64,000 nt of DNA from Fusibacter sp. A1 (lineage in GTDB: Bacteria > Bacillota > Clostridia > Peptostreptococcales > Acidaminobacteraceae), in the NCBI RefSeq assembly GCF_004125825.1, contig NZ_QQWI01000004.1:310001-374000 (forward strand). The letters are read 5' to 3'. Both the position numbers and the translations under genes were made by a program. The stretch's first letter is position 1; every line of letters begins with the position of its first letter. The notes under the pieces were generated by a model. The model did no database searches and was not told the DNA's origin. It was given only the letters and a program-made list of their open reading frames with translations. Shown in pieces: positions 15,320 to 24,660 of this stretch.

Positions 15320-17468
15320 ATACTTTTTTCAACCTTTCTGCAAGACTTGATCTTCTAATCACCACTCGCTGGGAATGAACAAGGTCCTGAAAGACCCTGG
15401 TGTCTCCGATGAGCGTCAATTGCTTTTTCGCCCTTGTGATCGCAGTGTAGATCAGATTGATAGACTTAAGGGGTTCAGGCATATGAAACATCGGGATGAT
15501 GACATAGTCAAACTCATTGCCCTGACTTTTGTGAATGGTCATCGCATAGGCAAGCACCAGGTCATCGCTTAGTTCCTTAGAGTATTCCACCCGCTTGCCG
15601 TCAGAAAACACGACGACCATGCCTCTCTTATCCGCCGTCTCCACCTTGCCGATCTCACCGTTGAAAACACCGTCTCCATCTTCAAGGGTTCCGATTCTTG
15701 TCCATTTGATGCTGTAGTTGTTCCTGTTCTGCATGACCTTGTCCCCAACCAAAAATCGACCGAAGACCTTGTCCCCTCTCTGGGGATTAAGCCTGGCCTG
15801 CAAAGCGATATTAAGGCCCTCAGCGCCCAATGCTCCACTTCTTATCGGAGTCAAAATGGTAACCGACTCTATCGGATCTATATGATAGTACTTCGGCAGT
15901 CTCAACGAAATCACATCAAGAAGGGTATCGAGAATCTTGTTCTGCCTGGATTCCTGAATGAAAAAGAAATCCTTTCCCTTTTGGTTCACCCCAAGCTCAC
16001 CGTCATGTAAGATCGCATGGGCATTGGTCAAGATAAGACTTCCCGCCGCCTGTCTGTGGATCTGCGACAGCTCGCTTGTCGGTATCACACCAGAATCGAT
16101 CAGATCCCTAAGTATGTTGCCGGGTCCCACGGCAGGGAGCTGGTTCACGTCCCCGATCAAAATGATCCTAGTCCCCGTCTTTGCGGCGTCCAGAAGCTTT
16201 AAGAACAAAGGGGCGTCCATCATCGACACCTCGTCGATGACAATCGCATCGACCTCCAGCGGATTTTCGTAGTTCCTTTGAAAGTGCAAGAAGCTCGTAT
16301 CTTCCTGATACATGTATTCAAGCAGCCGGTGGATTGTCGAAGCAGGTCTCTCGATAACCTCTTCCATTCTGCTCGCAGCCCTTCCAGTAGGTGCCGCGAG
16401 CGCATATTTTATCTCACTTGCCTCCATCCTCAGGACCAGTTCCTTAAGTATCGTGGTTTTTCCTGTTCCCGGACCACCTGTGAGTATATACATGGGTTCT
16501 ATAAATGCCTGATCGACAGCAATCTGCTGTTCCATCGTCAGGTCCAGTTTGCTGAAATTGCCTTTATAGGACAGATCCTTGGGCATTCCGTGCTGAAGTC
16601 TTGCGATCTCCCTGATGATTCCTATCTCGGTCTTATGCATGTTCATCGCATAAATTCTGATTTCGGTTTCCACCTTCTCGACGTGGATATCCCCACCAAC
16701 CGCAAGATCAGAAACCGCCACATCAAACAGGTCCTCAGGCACGTTTGCCATGCTCCTTAGGAGCCTTAAAAGTTCAGACCTACTGAGAAACATATGACCG
16801 TTCATCGCCTCCTGGTCAAGCAGATAGACGATGATCGATTCGATACGTTCCGCGGCATGATCGTCAAATCCAAGTTTCTTTGCGACCTCATCCACCGTCT
16901 TAAACCCGATGCGTTTGACATCCTTCAAGATATAATACGGATTCCTCTTGAGTTTTTCTATCGTGTGGGTGCCGTAAGCCTCGTAGATTTTAAAGGATTG
17001 CTTGACACTGAGTCCCAGCTGGTTCAAGAAGAACAGGATCTCCTCTGCCTCAAGGTGTGACTGAAAAGAGGCGTGGATCTTCTCGAATTTAGAGTCACCG
17101 ATACCGCTGATCTCCTTGAGCCTATCGGGATTATAGCGCATGATATCGAGGGTGTCCTCTCCGAATTTCGCGACAATACGCTCGGCGGTGGATTCTCCGA
17201 TACCTTCAAACAGACCTGATGCCAAGAAGTCCTTGATCTTATTGCTGCCGCTTGGGAGCAGTAGCTTGTATGCCTCTGCCTGGTACTGCTTACCGTAGAG
17301 CGCATGTTCTTTCTCAACCACATGAAACTCATATTGCATATCCATCGCAAGCTTTGTAAAAGTACCTGTGACAGTCACTTCTTCCTCGCCTGTGTCGACG
17401 ACCAATATATGATAATGATTTTCTTCGTTCTGATAAATGACAGTAACGATTTCACCTGTAATGATCAT
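15288..17468 (-). CDS. recD2: RecD2-type 5'-3' DNA helicase
   Basis: RecD2 is a RecBC-independent superfamily 1B helicase involved in repair and fork maintenance. The 726-residue protein has the N-terminal OB/helix-hairpin-helix region (about 80-205, with LFEGIGESTAERI and EISGIGDSKFEKI), then the motor: Walker A GGPGTGKT at 331-338, Walker B IVIDEVSMMDAP around 409-420, GDVNQLPAVGPG, and the C-terminal motif VLAYAMTIHKSQGNEFD. GGAG precedes the ATG. It probably starts the operon with comFC and the yvyF-like gene, as no promoter or terminator lies between them. Confidence 0.95.
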   Translation of the reverse strand: MIITGEIVTVIYQNEENHYHILVVDTGEEEVTVTGTFTKLAMDMQYEFHVVEKEHALYGKQYQAEAYKLLLPSGSNKIKDFLASGLFEGIGESTAERIVAKFGEDTLDIMRYNPDRLKEISGIGDSKFEKIHASFQSHLEAEEILFFLNQLGLSVKQSFKIYEAYGTHTIEKLKRNPYYILKDVKRIGFKTVDEVAKKLGFDDHAAERIESIIVYLLDQEAMNGHMFLSRSELLRLLRSMANVPEDLFDVAVSDLAVGGDIHVEKVETEIRIYAMNMHKTEIGIIREIARLQHGMPKDLSYKGNFSKLDLTMEQQIAVDQAFIEPMYILTGGPGTGKTTILKELVLRMEASEIKYALAAPTGRAASRMEEVIERPASTIHRLLEYMYQEDTSFLHFQRNYENPLEVDAIVIDEVSMMDAPLFLKLLDAAKTGTRIILIGDVNQLPAVGPGNILRDLIDSGVIPTSELSQIHRQAAGSLILTNAHAILHDGELGVNQKGKDFFFIQESRQNKILDTLLDVISLRLPKYYHIDPIESVTILTPIRSGALGAEGLNIALQARLNPQRGDKVFGRFLVGDKVMQNRNNYSIKWTRIGTLEDGDGVFNGEIGKVETADKRGMVVVFSDGKRVEYSKELSDDLVLAYAMTIHKSQGNEFDYVIIPMFHMPEPLKSINLIYTAITRAKKQLTLIGDTRVFQDLVHSQRVVIRRSSLAERLKKVYEGAFKDDKE

Positions 17469-17604
17469 AAATACTCCAATTCGGACTAGTAAATTTTGTA
17501 TGCCTTAATGATAGCATATAATGCCCTTTAAATGTAGCAACGTAACTACACCTATCGCATTATGTATGATAAAATTATACTAAATACGAGAAAGGTGGTG
17601 CCTT

Positions 17605-18228
17605 ATGTCAAAAGAATTAATCATACTAGGAACCGGAGGTCACGCTAGGGTTGTTTATGACGCAGTGATCGCCGCAGGAGATTACAGACCTATCGGTTTT
17701 ATCGACCTGCAGACCGACTACACAGGCGAAGAGCTGCCTCTACCCTACTTAGGTGACTACTCCACGATCCGTAAGTACCCTGACGCACACTTTATCATCG
17801 CAATCGGCAGCAACAGGATCAGACAGGAAATCGCCGACGGATATGACATCCACTATGCAACCATCATCCACCCAAGCGCGATTTTCGGGAGCAATGTCAC
17901 ACTCGGAGTAGGATCCTTCGTGTCAGCAGGAGCGATCATCAACGCCAACTCCATCATCGGAAAACACGCGATCGTCAACACAGGTGCCTTGATCGAGCAT
18001 GACAATATCATCGGACGTTATGCACATATCGGACCCAAAGCGACAACTGGTTCAAACGTCATCGTGGGTGAGCATTGCTTCTTAGGCATCCATGCGGCGA
18101 TCCTGCCTAACTTGACGATAAGCGGATACAACACCATCGGCGCGGGAGCTGTCGTCACAAAGGATATCCATACACACGACGTTCACGTGGGCATACCCGC
18201 AAAAGCGTTGGGTAAGCATCATAAATAG
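17605..18228 (+). CDS. NeuD/PglD-like sugar O-acyltransferase
   Basis: This is one of only two plus-strand genes in the window. The 207-residue protein has an N-terminal Rossmann-like part (LIILGTGGHARVVYDA, residues 5-20) and a left-handed beta-helix of hexapeptide repeats from about residue 90 to 190 (IHPSAIFGSNVTLGVGSFVS; GEHCFLGIHAAILPN). This is the architecture of NeuD and PglD, which acetylate sialic acid or amino sugars for surface glycans. H126 in IVNTGALIEHDNII is the likely catalytic His. The ribosome binding site is AAAGGTGGTG. No other glycan genes are adjacent, so the substrate is unknown. Confidence 0.85.
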   Translation: MSKELIILGTGGHARVVYDAVIAAGDYRPIGFIDLQTDYTGEELPLPYLGDYSTIRKYPDAHFIIAIGSNRIRQEIADGYDIHYATIIHPSAIFGSNVTLGVGSFVSAGAIINANSIIGKHAIVNTGALIEHDNIIGRYAHIGPKATTGSNVIVGEHCFLGIHAAILPNLTISGYNTIGAGAVVTKDIHTHDVHVGIPAKALGKHHK

Positions 18229-18274
18229 GATATGTCAAATTAGATAGTATTTCTTAATTTGCGCCAATAAAAAC

Positions 18275-18299
18275 AAAAAAACGCCCGAAGGCGTTTTTT
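18275..18299. terminator. Bidirectional terminator between the acyltransferase and metK
   Basis: AAAAAAACGCC-CGAA-GGCGTTTTTT forms a 5-bp GC stem with A and T runs on both sides, so it can stop transcription of both convergent genes. Confidence 0.9.
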
Positions 18300-18305
18300 G
18301 ATTTA

Positions 18306-19493
18306 TTATAATCCAGCTTCAGCTCTAAGGATGTCCGCTTTGTCTGTTTTTTCCCATGGAAGATCGATATCTGTTCTACCGAAGTGGCCGTAAGCCGCTG
18401 TCTGTTTGTAGATAGGTCTTCTTAGGTCAAGGTCTCTGATGATTGCAGCCGGACGAAGGTCGAAGTGTTTTGCAACAAGCTCTTCGATTCTTTCCTCAGT
18501 GATTTTGCCAGTTCCGTGTGTTTCTACAAGAACAGAAACAGGATGAGCCACACCGATAGCATATGCAAGTTCGATCTCACATTTGTCTGCAAGGCCTGCT
18601 GCAACAATGTTCTTAGCGACGTATCTTGCAGCGTATGCAGCAGAACGGTCAACTTTTGTAGGATCTTTACCAGAGAAAGCACCACCGCCGTGACGAGCGT
18701 AGCCGCCGTAAGTGTCAACGATGATTTTTCTACCTGTAAGACCTGCATCACCCTGTGGTCCGCCAATAACAAAACGGCCAGTAGGATTGATAAAGTATTT
18801 TGTTTTCTCATCTAGAAGTTCAGCCGGAACGATAGGAGCAACAACGTGCTTCTTAAGATCTGCAACGATCTGAGCGTGCTCGACTTCTGGACCGTGCTGA
18901 GTTGAGATTACGATTGTGTCGATTCTAACAGGCTTGTCACCTAGGTACTCCACAGTAACCTGTGTTTTACCGTCTGGTCTCAAGTAGTCAAGTGTATTAT
19001 TCTTTCTTACATCAGTCAGTCTTTTAGCAAGTTTGTGTGCAAGAGAGATCGGTAAAGGCATAAGTTCAGGTGTTTCATTACATGCGAAACCGAACATCAA
19101 ACCTTGGTCTCCGGCACCCGTGTTGGACTCAGCATCAGATTCCTCACCTGTTCTATGTTCAAGGTCGTTGTCGACACCTTGTGCGATATCAGGCGATTGA
19201 CCGTCAAGAGCGACAAGAACACCGCAAGTGTGCGCGTCAAAGCCGAACTTAGCTCTGTCATATCCGATTCCAGCAATAGTTTCTCTTACTGTTTTTTGAA
19301 TATCAACATAGCAGTCAGTAGTAATCTCACCACTTACAAGTACAAGACCTGTAGTAACCGATGTTTCGCAAGCAACTCTTGCGTTTGGATCTTGTGCAAA
19401 AATCGCATCAAGAATTGAGTCAGAAATTTGATCACAGATTTTATCTGGATGGCCTTCAGTCACAGACTCAGAAGTAAAAAATCTTTTTCTCAT
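18306..19493 (-). CDS. metK: S-adenosylmethionine synthetase
   Basis: MetK makes S-adenosylmethionine from methionine and ATP, releasing phosphate and diphosphate. The 395-residue product is full length and carries [13 protein letters not shown] at the N-terminus (ATP-binding His), [12 protein letters not shown] (about 121-132), and the phosphate loop [19 protein letters not shown] (about 259-277). It is cytosolic and acts as a tetramer in the family. It lies alone downstream of a SAM-I riboswitch, so its own product represses it. Confidence 0.98.
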   Translation of the reverse strand: MRKRFFTSESVTEGHPDKICDQISDSILDAIFAQDPNARVACETSVTTGLVLVSGEITTDCYVDIQKTVRETIAGIGYDRAKFGFDAHTCGVLVALDGQSPDIAQGVDNDLEHRTGEESDAESNTGAGDQGLMFGFACNETPELMPLPISLAHKLAKRLTDVRKNNTLDYLRPDGKTQVTVEYLGDKPVRIDTIVISTQHGPEVEHAQIVADLKKHVVAPIVPAELLDEKTKYFINPTGRFVIGGPQGDAGLTGRKIIVDTYGGYARHGGGAFSGKDPTKVDRSAAYAARYVAKNIVAAGLADKCEIELAYAIGVAHPVSVLVETHGTGKITEERIEELVAKHFDLRPAAIIRDLDLRRPIYKQTAAYGHFGRTDIDLPWEKTDKADILRAEAGL

Positions 19494-19611
19494 TGTAAAA
19501 CCTCCTAGTGTTGTGTCCTGACGAATCAGGTAGATGTTTTTCTATCCCAATCTCGTAGCCCTTGAAGTCATCTTTGGGTGGTGAGAATGTTCAGTAAGTT
19601 AATTTTCGCAT

Positions 19612-19643
19612 AAAAAAATGCGCTTCATAAAGATAAGGCGCAG
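19612..19643 (-). terminator. Riboswitch-controlled terminator of metK
   Basis: On the minus strand TGCGCCTTAT, a short loop and ATGAAGCGCA form a stem followed by TTTTTTT. It lies between the SAM-I aptamer and the metK start and would form when SAM is bound. Confidence 0.85.
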
Positions 19644-19650
19644 TCGCTTC

Positions 19651-19748
19651 TCCTCATCTTCCAGAATTTAATCTGTAGGATTTAGCACCGTGTTAAAAAC
19701 CGGTTGCCGGACGTCATCGGGCCTATCCCTCAGTCACTCTTCATAAGG
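19651..19748 (-). promoter_or_regulatory. SAM-I (S-box) riboswitch aptamer
   Basis: On the minus strand the sequence shows the S-box landmarks in order: CTTATGAAGAG (P1 strand and conserved core), ACTGAGGGATAGGCCC-GATGA, CCGGCAACC, ACGGTGCTAAATCCTACAG and a closing CTGGAAGATGAG. The GATGA / CCGGCAACC combination and GGTGC-AA-TCC are the classical conserved blocks. With the downstream terminator it is an OFF switch: SAM stabilises the aptamer, frees the terminator and stops metK transcription. Confidence 0.93.
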
Positions 19749-19880
19749 TCCTTTTATGTAATACCCTAAACCATTAGGTTAACACATAAAAGTTCATTCA
19801 ATTGTAAATGCAAGATAAACTATATCACTTGTCATTTAAGATTGCAAGCGTTTTTTTATATCATTTTTTCAAAAATTAAT

Positions 19881-20804
19881 TCATCTGATGAACATCATCA
19901 AAAGCGGTATCGTACCCAAGCTTAGCAGTGTAGTGGCAAAGATAAGGAGCGAACCAAATTTGTAGTCGCTGTTAAACTGCGAAGCGAATATGGCCGTGTT
20001 GGCGGCAGCTGGCATTGCAGAAATGATCACAGGAATATATAATGTCAACCCTTTAAATCCTAAAAGTGTAAGCGCGGTATAAGTAAGCACCGGAATCACC
20101 ACAAGGCGCAGCAAGGAGATCCACCATACCTGTGTATTTTGCATCGCTTCTTTAAACTTCACTTCCGTAAGGATAAATCCGATGAACATCATCGAAAGCG
20201 GAGTTGTGGTATCACCAACCATTTCCAAGATCACTTTGACAGGCTCCGGGAAGGAAAGACCAGTTAAAAACATGAAATAGCCGATTACAATCGCCACAAG
20301 TCCGGGACTCACGACCCGCTTGAGTCTAGCCCTTATCGATATCTTCTTCACCGCGTCATCCGATTTTAGAAGGTATACACCATAGCTCCAGATCAGAATG
20401 CTAAACGACAGATTGTAAAGCGCGGCGTAAAAGACTCCTTTTTCACCGAAAATCTCATAAACCACGGGGTAACCCATGTATCCGCAGTTGGAAAAGATGA
20501 TGACATACTCCATCACATCCTTTGACTTGCCCGTGTTTCCCATTACTTTTGAATAAATCTTCGATATAAGGATCGAAACCCCATATACTGCAAAAGAAAC
20601 TAGTATCAAAAGACCGCTATCGATCAACACATCCATCGAAAATGGAAAATCCATCGACGAGATCAAAAACGCAGGCAGTGCCACATTCAGCACAAAACTG
20701 CTTACTTCCTTGTTCATCGCACTGCTTACGATTCCAAGCTTCCTAATAGCAAAACCGATCATGATCAACATGAACAGCACAAAAATCTGACCCATCACAC
20801 TCAT
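19881..20804 (-). CDS. AEC family transporter (auxin efflux carrier type)
   Basis: This 307-residue integral membrane protein has about ten predicted transmembrane segments in two five-helix halves, with the cytoplasmic loop around residues 150-170 (VKKISIRARLKRVVSPG). It shows family features such as NCGYMGYPV around 111-119 and MFIGFILTEVKF in the middle. AEC members export or import small carboxylates such as malate; the substrate cannot be read from sequence. It follows the unknown 353-residue gene by nine bases, so the two are probably cotranscribed. Confidence 0.85.
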   Translation of the reverse strand: MSVMGQIFVLFMLIMIGFAIRKLGIVSSAMNKEVSSFVLNVALPAFLISSMDFPFSMDVLIDSGLLILVSFAVYGVSILISKIYSKVMGNTGKSKDVMEYVIIFSNCGYMGYPVVYEIFGEKGVFYAALYNLSFSILIWSYGVYLLKSDDAVKKISIRARLKRVVSPGLVAIVIGYFMFLTGLSFPEPVKVILEMVGDTTTPLSMMFIGFILTEVKFKEAMQNTQVWWISLLRLVVIPVLTYTALTLLGFKGLTLYIPVIISAMPAAANTAIFASQFNSDYKFGSLLIFATTLLSLGTIPLLMMFIR

Positions 20805-20813
20805 ATCCGACTC

Positions 20814-21875
20814 CTAATCCTGGTATGCTAAAAAATCATCAAAGTCCACAAAATCACTATCGATAAAATCATATAAAATGGATTCTTCAAAATCCCATTC
20901 CTCATACTTTTCGATGTCTCCGCCAAACCGACTTGTCAGCTTATCGTCCCATTTGAGCATGGCCTTAAGGTCGCTGCTTGCAAGCAGCAGCTGATCCGAG
21001 TCCGTAAAATAAAAGTAAGCTTCCACGTCTCCACTCAAATAGAAGGTCCGCTTGTTCACGTGATTGTTGTTGGCATGATAACAAGTATATAACCTTCCGT
21101 GGGGATACAAGGTCGTAGCCAGATACTTATGCTCCAGCACGAGCATCTGCTCGACAAGTTCAGTATCCACATCGTATAGATAGATGTATTCGGTTTTTCT
21201 CAGCATGAGCGCCGCTTCTAAGTCGCTGATTTTAAGCTGTGCCTTTATTTCAAAGTCGACCACGACACCATCATCAAGCATAATCTCGCCTTCGATGATC
21301 GTATAGGATTCCTCTAAAAGAAGGGCTGAAAAACTGTATTTTTCCCCTTCGATTTTTTCAATATGATTGCGTAGCAGCGAATAACGCTTATCCAAAAAAT
21401 TATATTGATTGGTGCAGTACCTTAGATAGATCAGATCAATACCGACATATCTCATCAAAAAATAATGGATCAGCTCATGGGGACTTCTAAGATTCTCCGT
21501 GACAAGCAAGATGCCTTCCTTGAAGGTTTCACTGTCAAAGCCTGTTTTCTGCCTGTACCATGGGGATTCGCAGTAGGCCATCTCATGGTCCTCGGATTCC
21601 TTGTTGACCAAGTGTCCTGCAAGCAGCACCTGTCTGAACATCGGTTCCGACAGTTCCACAAGCGGTCCGCCGAGTCCACCGAATATCTCCAGTTTCATCT
21701 GTTTCATCTGAAACTCGCTCGGGTTTTCAAGTTTCTCAAACCGGTCGATACCATACTCTTCAAACTCGATATGGTAAAACTCCGCAATCTCCACCTCGTC
21801 CATCTCATATACAATATATCCAGCAACCACACCCATCAGTCTGGTCTTCGTCATAAAACAATGTTTAACTCTCAT
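20814..21875 (-). CDS. Unknown protein, 353 aa
   Basis: I do not recognise this protein. It has no signal peptide and no membrane segment, and is acidic overall, ending in a Asp/Phe-rich tail (DFIDSDFVDFDDFLAYQD). The first 120 residues contain GGLGGPLVELSEP; the middle has ESPHELIHYFLMRYVGIDL-like helices and a Tyr-rich segment; the rest looks mixed alpha/beta. A good ribosome binding site (AAGGAGGTG) precedes the ATG, and it is the first gene of a two-gene unit with the AEC transporter. Repeat array 1 lies directly upstream. Confidence 0.75.
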   Translation of the reverse strand: MRVKHCFMTKTRLMGVVAGYIVYEMDEVEIAEFYHIEFEEYGIDRFEKLENPSEFQMKQMKLEIFGGLGGPLVELSEPMFRQVLLAGHLVNKESEDHEMAYCESPWYRQKTGFDSETFKEGILLVTENLRSPHELIHYFLMRYVGIDLIYLRYCTNQYNFLDKRYSLLRNHIEKIEGEKYSFSALLLEESYTIIEGEIMLDDGVVVDFEIKAQLKISDLEAALMLRKTEYIYLYDVDTELVEQMLVLEHKYLATTLYPHGRLYTCYHANNNHVNKRTFYLSGDVEAYFYFTDSDQLLLASSDLKAMLKWDDKLTSRFGGDIEKYEEWDFEESILYDFIDSDFVDFDDFLAYQD

Positions 21876-21973
21876 AACACACCTCCTTCAAGCACTTCAT
21901 TGTATCAGAATATCCCCTACACTAAAAGTCCCTGGGGTGATTTTCGGTTTGAATTGAGAGAAATGATTATTTT

Positions 21974-22239
21974 AAAACCACACTAAGGGTTCTTTTTATG
22001 CAACTCTTCTATTAGCTAGCGGTTGATCATTCGGTGCTGGTTGCAACATTTCACTTGGACATGTATTTTTAAGGCGCTTCGCTTGAAATGCAAGGAAAAA
22101 CAGGTAGGTGAGTGATTATTGCCTTGCTTTTGGAGCGGAGCGTCTTAAAGAAAATACAGGAGTGTGTGAGTTCAAGTGGGTGGTGGATAGTTGATTAAGT
22201 GAATAAAGGTTTGCAAGTAACAACCCTTAGTGTGGTTTT
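21974..22239 (+). repeat. Palindromic element copy 1 (266 bp)
   Basis: Terminal inverted repeats at 21974-21991 and 22222-22239 are perfect over 18 bp. The inner dyad is at 22071-22095 and 22122-22146. Confidence 0.93.
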
Positions 22240-22298
22240 ATAGATAGCATTTCTCATTTATCCTCTGATGTTGAGTTTAAAGAGCAGTGCATATTTTG

Positions 22299-22564
22299 AA
22301 AACCACACTAAGTGTTCTTTTTATGCAACTCTTCTATTAGCTAGCGGTTGATCATTCGGTGCTGGTTGCAACATTACACTTGGACATGTATTTTTAATGC
22401 GCTTCGCTTGAAATGCAAGGAAAGATTGGTAGGTGAGTGATTATTGCCTTGCTTTTGGAGCGGAGCGTCTTAAAGAAAATGCAGGAGTGTGTGAGTTCAA
22501 GTGGGTGGTGGATAGTTGATTAAGTGAATAAAGGTTTGCAAGTAACAACCCTTAGTGTGGTTTT
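22299..22564 (+). repeat. Palindromic element copy 2 (266 bp)
   Basis: Inverted repeats at 22299-22316 and 22547-22564; the left one reads AAGTGTT instead of AAGGGTT. The interior is almost identical to copies 1 and 3. Confidence 0.93.
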
Positions 22565-22623
22565 ATAGATAGCTTTTCTCATTTATCCTCTGATGTTGAG
22601 TTTAAAGAGCAGTGCATATTTTG

Positions 22624-22889
22624 AAAACCACACTAAGGGTTCTTTTTATGCAACTCTTTTATTAGCTAGCGGTTGATCATTCGGTGCTGGTTGCAACATT
22701 TCATTTGGACATGTATTTTTAAGGCGCTTCGCTTGAAATGCAAGGAAAAATTGGTAGGTGAGTGATTATTGCCTTGCTTTTGGAGCGGAGCGTCTTAAAG
22801 AAAATGCAGGAGTGTGTGAGTTCAAGTGGGTGGTGGATAGTTGATTAAGTGAATAAAGGTTTGCAAGTAACAACCCTTAGTGTGGTTTT
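22624..22889 (+). repeat. Palindromic element copy 3 (266 bp)
   Basis: Perfect 18-bp inverted repeats at 22624-22641 and 22872-22889. The preceding spacer (22565-22623) differs at one position from the one before copy 2. Confidence 0.93.
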
Positions 22890-22912
22890 ATAGATGTCTC
22901 CTCCCTTCATCT

Positions 22913-22940
22913 AAAAAGAGCGCCCATAATAGGCGCCCTT
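22913..22940 (-). terminator. Terminator of the patatin-pgm unit
   Basis: On the minus strand GCGCC and GGCGC pair across TATTATG, followed by TCTTTTTAG. It lies 10 bases after the pgm stop and separates pgm from repeat array 1. Confidence 0.8.
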
Positions 22941-22950
22941 ACTCAACAAC

Positions 22951-24660
22951 TTATTCAATAATATGGTCAACAAACGCTAGAATCGTCTTTTCGAGCTTCT
23001 CAATCAGCGTTTCGGCCTTTTCTTTTGTCTCGCCTTGTACCGAGCAGTAGAACTTGATTTTCGGCTCTGTACCGGATGGTCTTACTGCAAACCACGAACC
23101 GTCTTCAAGGTAATACTTGAGCACATCCGAGTTCGGCTGTTCAAGCTGAGTCACAGCACCAGTGTTCAGGTCTGTGGCTTCCCGTTTTTCAAAATCGTCG
23201 AACTTAACCAGGTTCAAGTCGCCAAAGTAAGCCTTCGCACCCGTCCTGAAGCCTGCCATGATCTCTGTGATCTGTTCCATACCCGCTTTACCTGCAAGGG
23301 TCTTAGAAACCATATGGTCAAGATGGTAGCCATACTTCTGATATAGTTCGTCCAGTACTTCAAGCAGGTTCTTACCCTTTGCTTCAAAGTACTTGGCCAT
23401 TTCAACGACTAACATCGTCGCGACGACGGCGTCCTTGTCGCGGGCATGTGTGCCGATCAGGTAGCCGTAACTCTCTTCGAATCCTAAGATGAAGTTCTTG
23501 GTTCCATCCTCTTCGTAGCCTCTGATCTTCTCACCGATGAACTTGAATCCTGTCAGTGTCTCAACGAAATCCACCCCGAAATCCTTAGCGATTTTAGGAC
23601 CCAGATCACTTGTGACCACAGTCTTTACGATAATACCGTTTTCAGGCAGGTTCTTTTTGGTGCTTAGAACATAATTCGTCAGCAAAGCGCCTATCTGATT
23701 GCCGTTTAGCGGCACATAAACTCCGTCTCTATCTCTTACGACGACGCCCACACGGTCCGCATCAGGATCTGTCGCGATCAGAAGCTTGGCATCCACTGTT
23801 TCACCGAAGGCCATGGACACTTCAAAAGCCTCCAGGTTTTCGGGATTCGGTTGCTTGCAAGTCGTAAATTCAGTATCCACGACCATTTGCTCTTTGACAA
23901 ATCGGATATCGTCAACACCAAGTTCTCCCATCAGCTTTTCAATGATCATGCCACCTGTGCCGTGAAGCGGTGAATAGGCGATGGTCATCGGAGTCTGATA
24001 AGCCTCTTTGTTTACAATCTGTTTCTTTACGGCATGAAGGAACAAGTCGTCGATCTTCTGTCCGATCATTACTATTTTACCGGAAGCAATCGCCTGGTCG
24101 AAGTCCATGTACTTGACCTCACTAAAGTCAGTCACCGCATTCACAGCATCAGCCACCTTATCCGCCTCGACAGGAATCAGCTGCGCGCCGTCCGGTCCAT
24201 ATACCTTGTAGCCGTTGTATTCTGGAGGATTATGGCTGGCAGTGATCACTACACCGCCTGTGGTTTCCAGCTCTCTGATGGCAAATGACAGCTCCGGCGT
24301 CGTTCTTAGCGAGTCAAAAAGGTAAGTCTTGATACCGTTGGCGGCAAATACAGCAGCCGTCTCTTCACTGAATTCAATCGACATACGTCTGTTGTCATAG
24401 GCGATCACACATGTCGCATCGGGATCTTTAGAAAGCAGGTAATTGGCATATCCCTGAGTCGCTTTTCTTACAATGTATTTGTTGATTCTATTTCTTCCCG
24501 CGCCGATGATACCGCGCATTCCCGCCGTACCGAAAGACAAGTCCTTGTAAAACCTATCTTCAATCTCAGTTTCATCGCTCAGACCTTCAAGTTCCAATCT
24601 GAAAGCCTCGTCAAAGCTCTCATCCTTAAGCCATGCAGCATAAATCTCTTTGTAAGTCAT
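22951..24660 (-). CDS. Phosphoglucomutase / phosphomannomutase
   Basis: This enzyme interconverts hexose 1- and 6-phosphates. The 569-residue length matches the PgcA-type alpha-phosphoglucomutase of Firmicutes. The phosphoserine loop GVVITASHNPPEYNGYK places the catalytic Ser at 142; the metal loop DPDADRVG is at 298-305; GFEESYGY, the sugar-binding loop, is near 397; and RPSGTEPKIKFY near the C-terminus is the phosphate-binding loop. It overlaps the stop of the patatin-like gene by four bases (ATGA), so the two are cotranslated. Confidence 0.94.
   Translation of the reverse strand: MTYKEIYAAWLKDESFDEAFRLELEGLSDETEIEDRFYKDLSFGTAGMRGIIGAGRNRINKYIVRKATQGYANYLLSKDPDATCVIAYDNRRMSIEFSEETAAVFAANGIKTYLFDSLRTTPELSFAIRELETTGGVVITASHNPPEYNGYKVYGPDGAQLIPVEADKVADAVNAVTDFSEVKYMDFDQAIASGKIVMIGQKIDDLFLHAVKKQIVNKEAYQTPMTIAYSPLHGTGGMIIEKLMGELGVDDIRFVKEQMVVDTEFTTCKQPNPENLEAFEVSMAFGETVDAKLLIATDPDADRVGVVVRDRDGVYVPLNGNQIGALLTNYVLSTKKNLPENGIIVKTVVTSDLGPKIAKDFGVDFVETLTGFKFIGEKIRGYEEDGTKNFILGFEESYGYLIGTHARDKDAVVATMLVVEMAKYFEAKGKNLLEVLDELYQKYGYHLDHMVSKTLAGKAGMEQITEIMAGFRTGAKAYFGDLNLVKFDDFEKREATDLNTGAVTQLEQPNSDVLKYYLEDGSWFAVRPSGTEPKIKFYCSVQGETKEKAETLIEKLEKTILAFVDHIIE

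Larger units (their letters stand above)
21974..22889 (+). repeat. Palindromic repeat array 1 (three elements)
   Basis: Three 266-bp elements (21974-22239, 22299-22564, 22624-22889) in the same orientation are separated by two nearly identical 59-bp spacers, giving a 325-bp period. Each element starts AAAACCACACTAAGGGTT (copy 2 has one change) and ends with the exact complement AACCCTTAGTGTGGTTTT. An inner 25-base arm (22071-22095) pairs with 22122-22146 at 20 of 25 positions, or 23 of 25 if G-U pairs are allowed in plus-strand RNA. No ORF is conserved. The array fills the gap between the pgm terminator and the unknown 353-residue gene. Confidence 0.93.
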
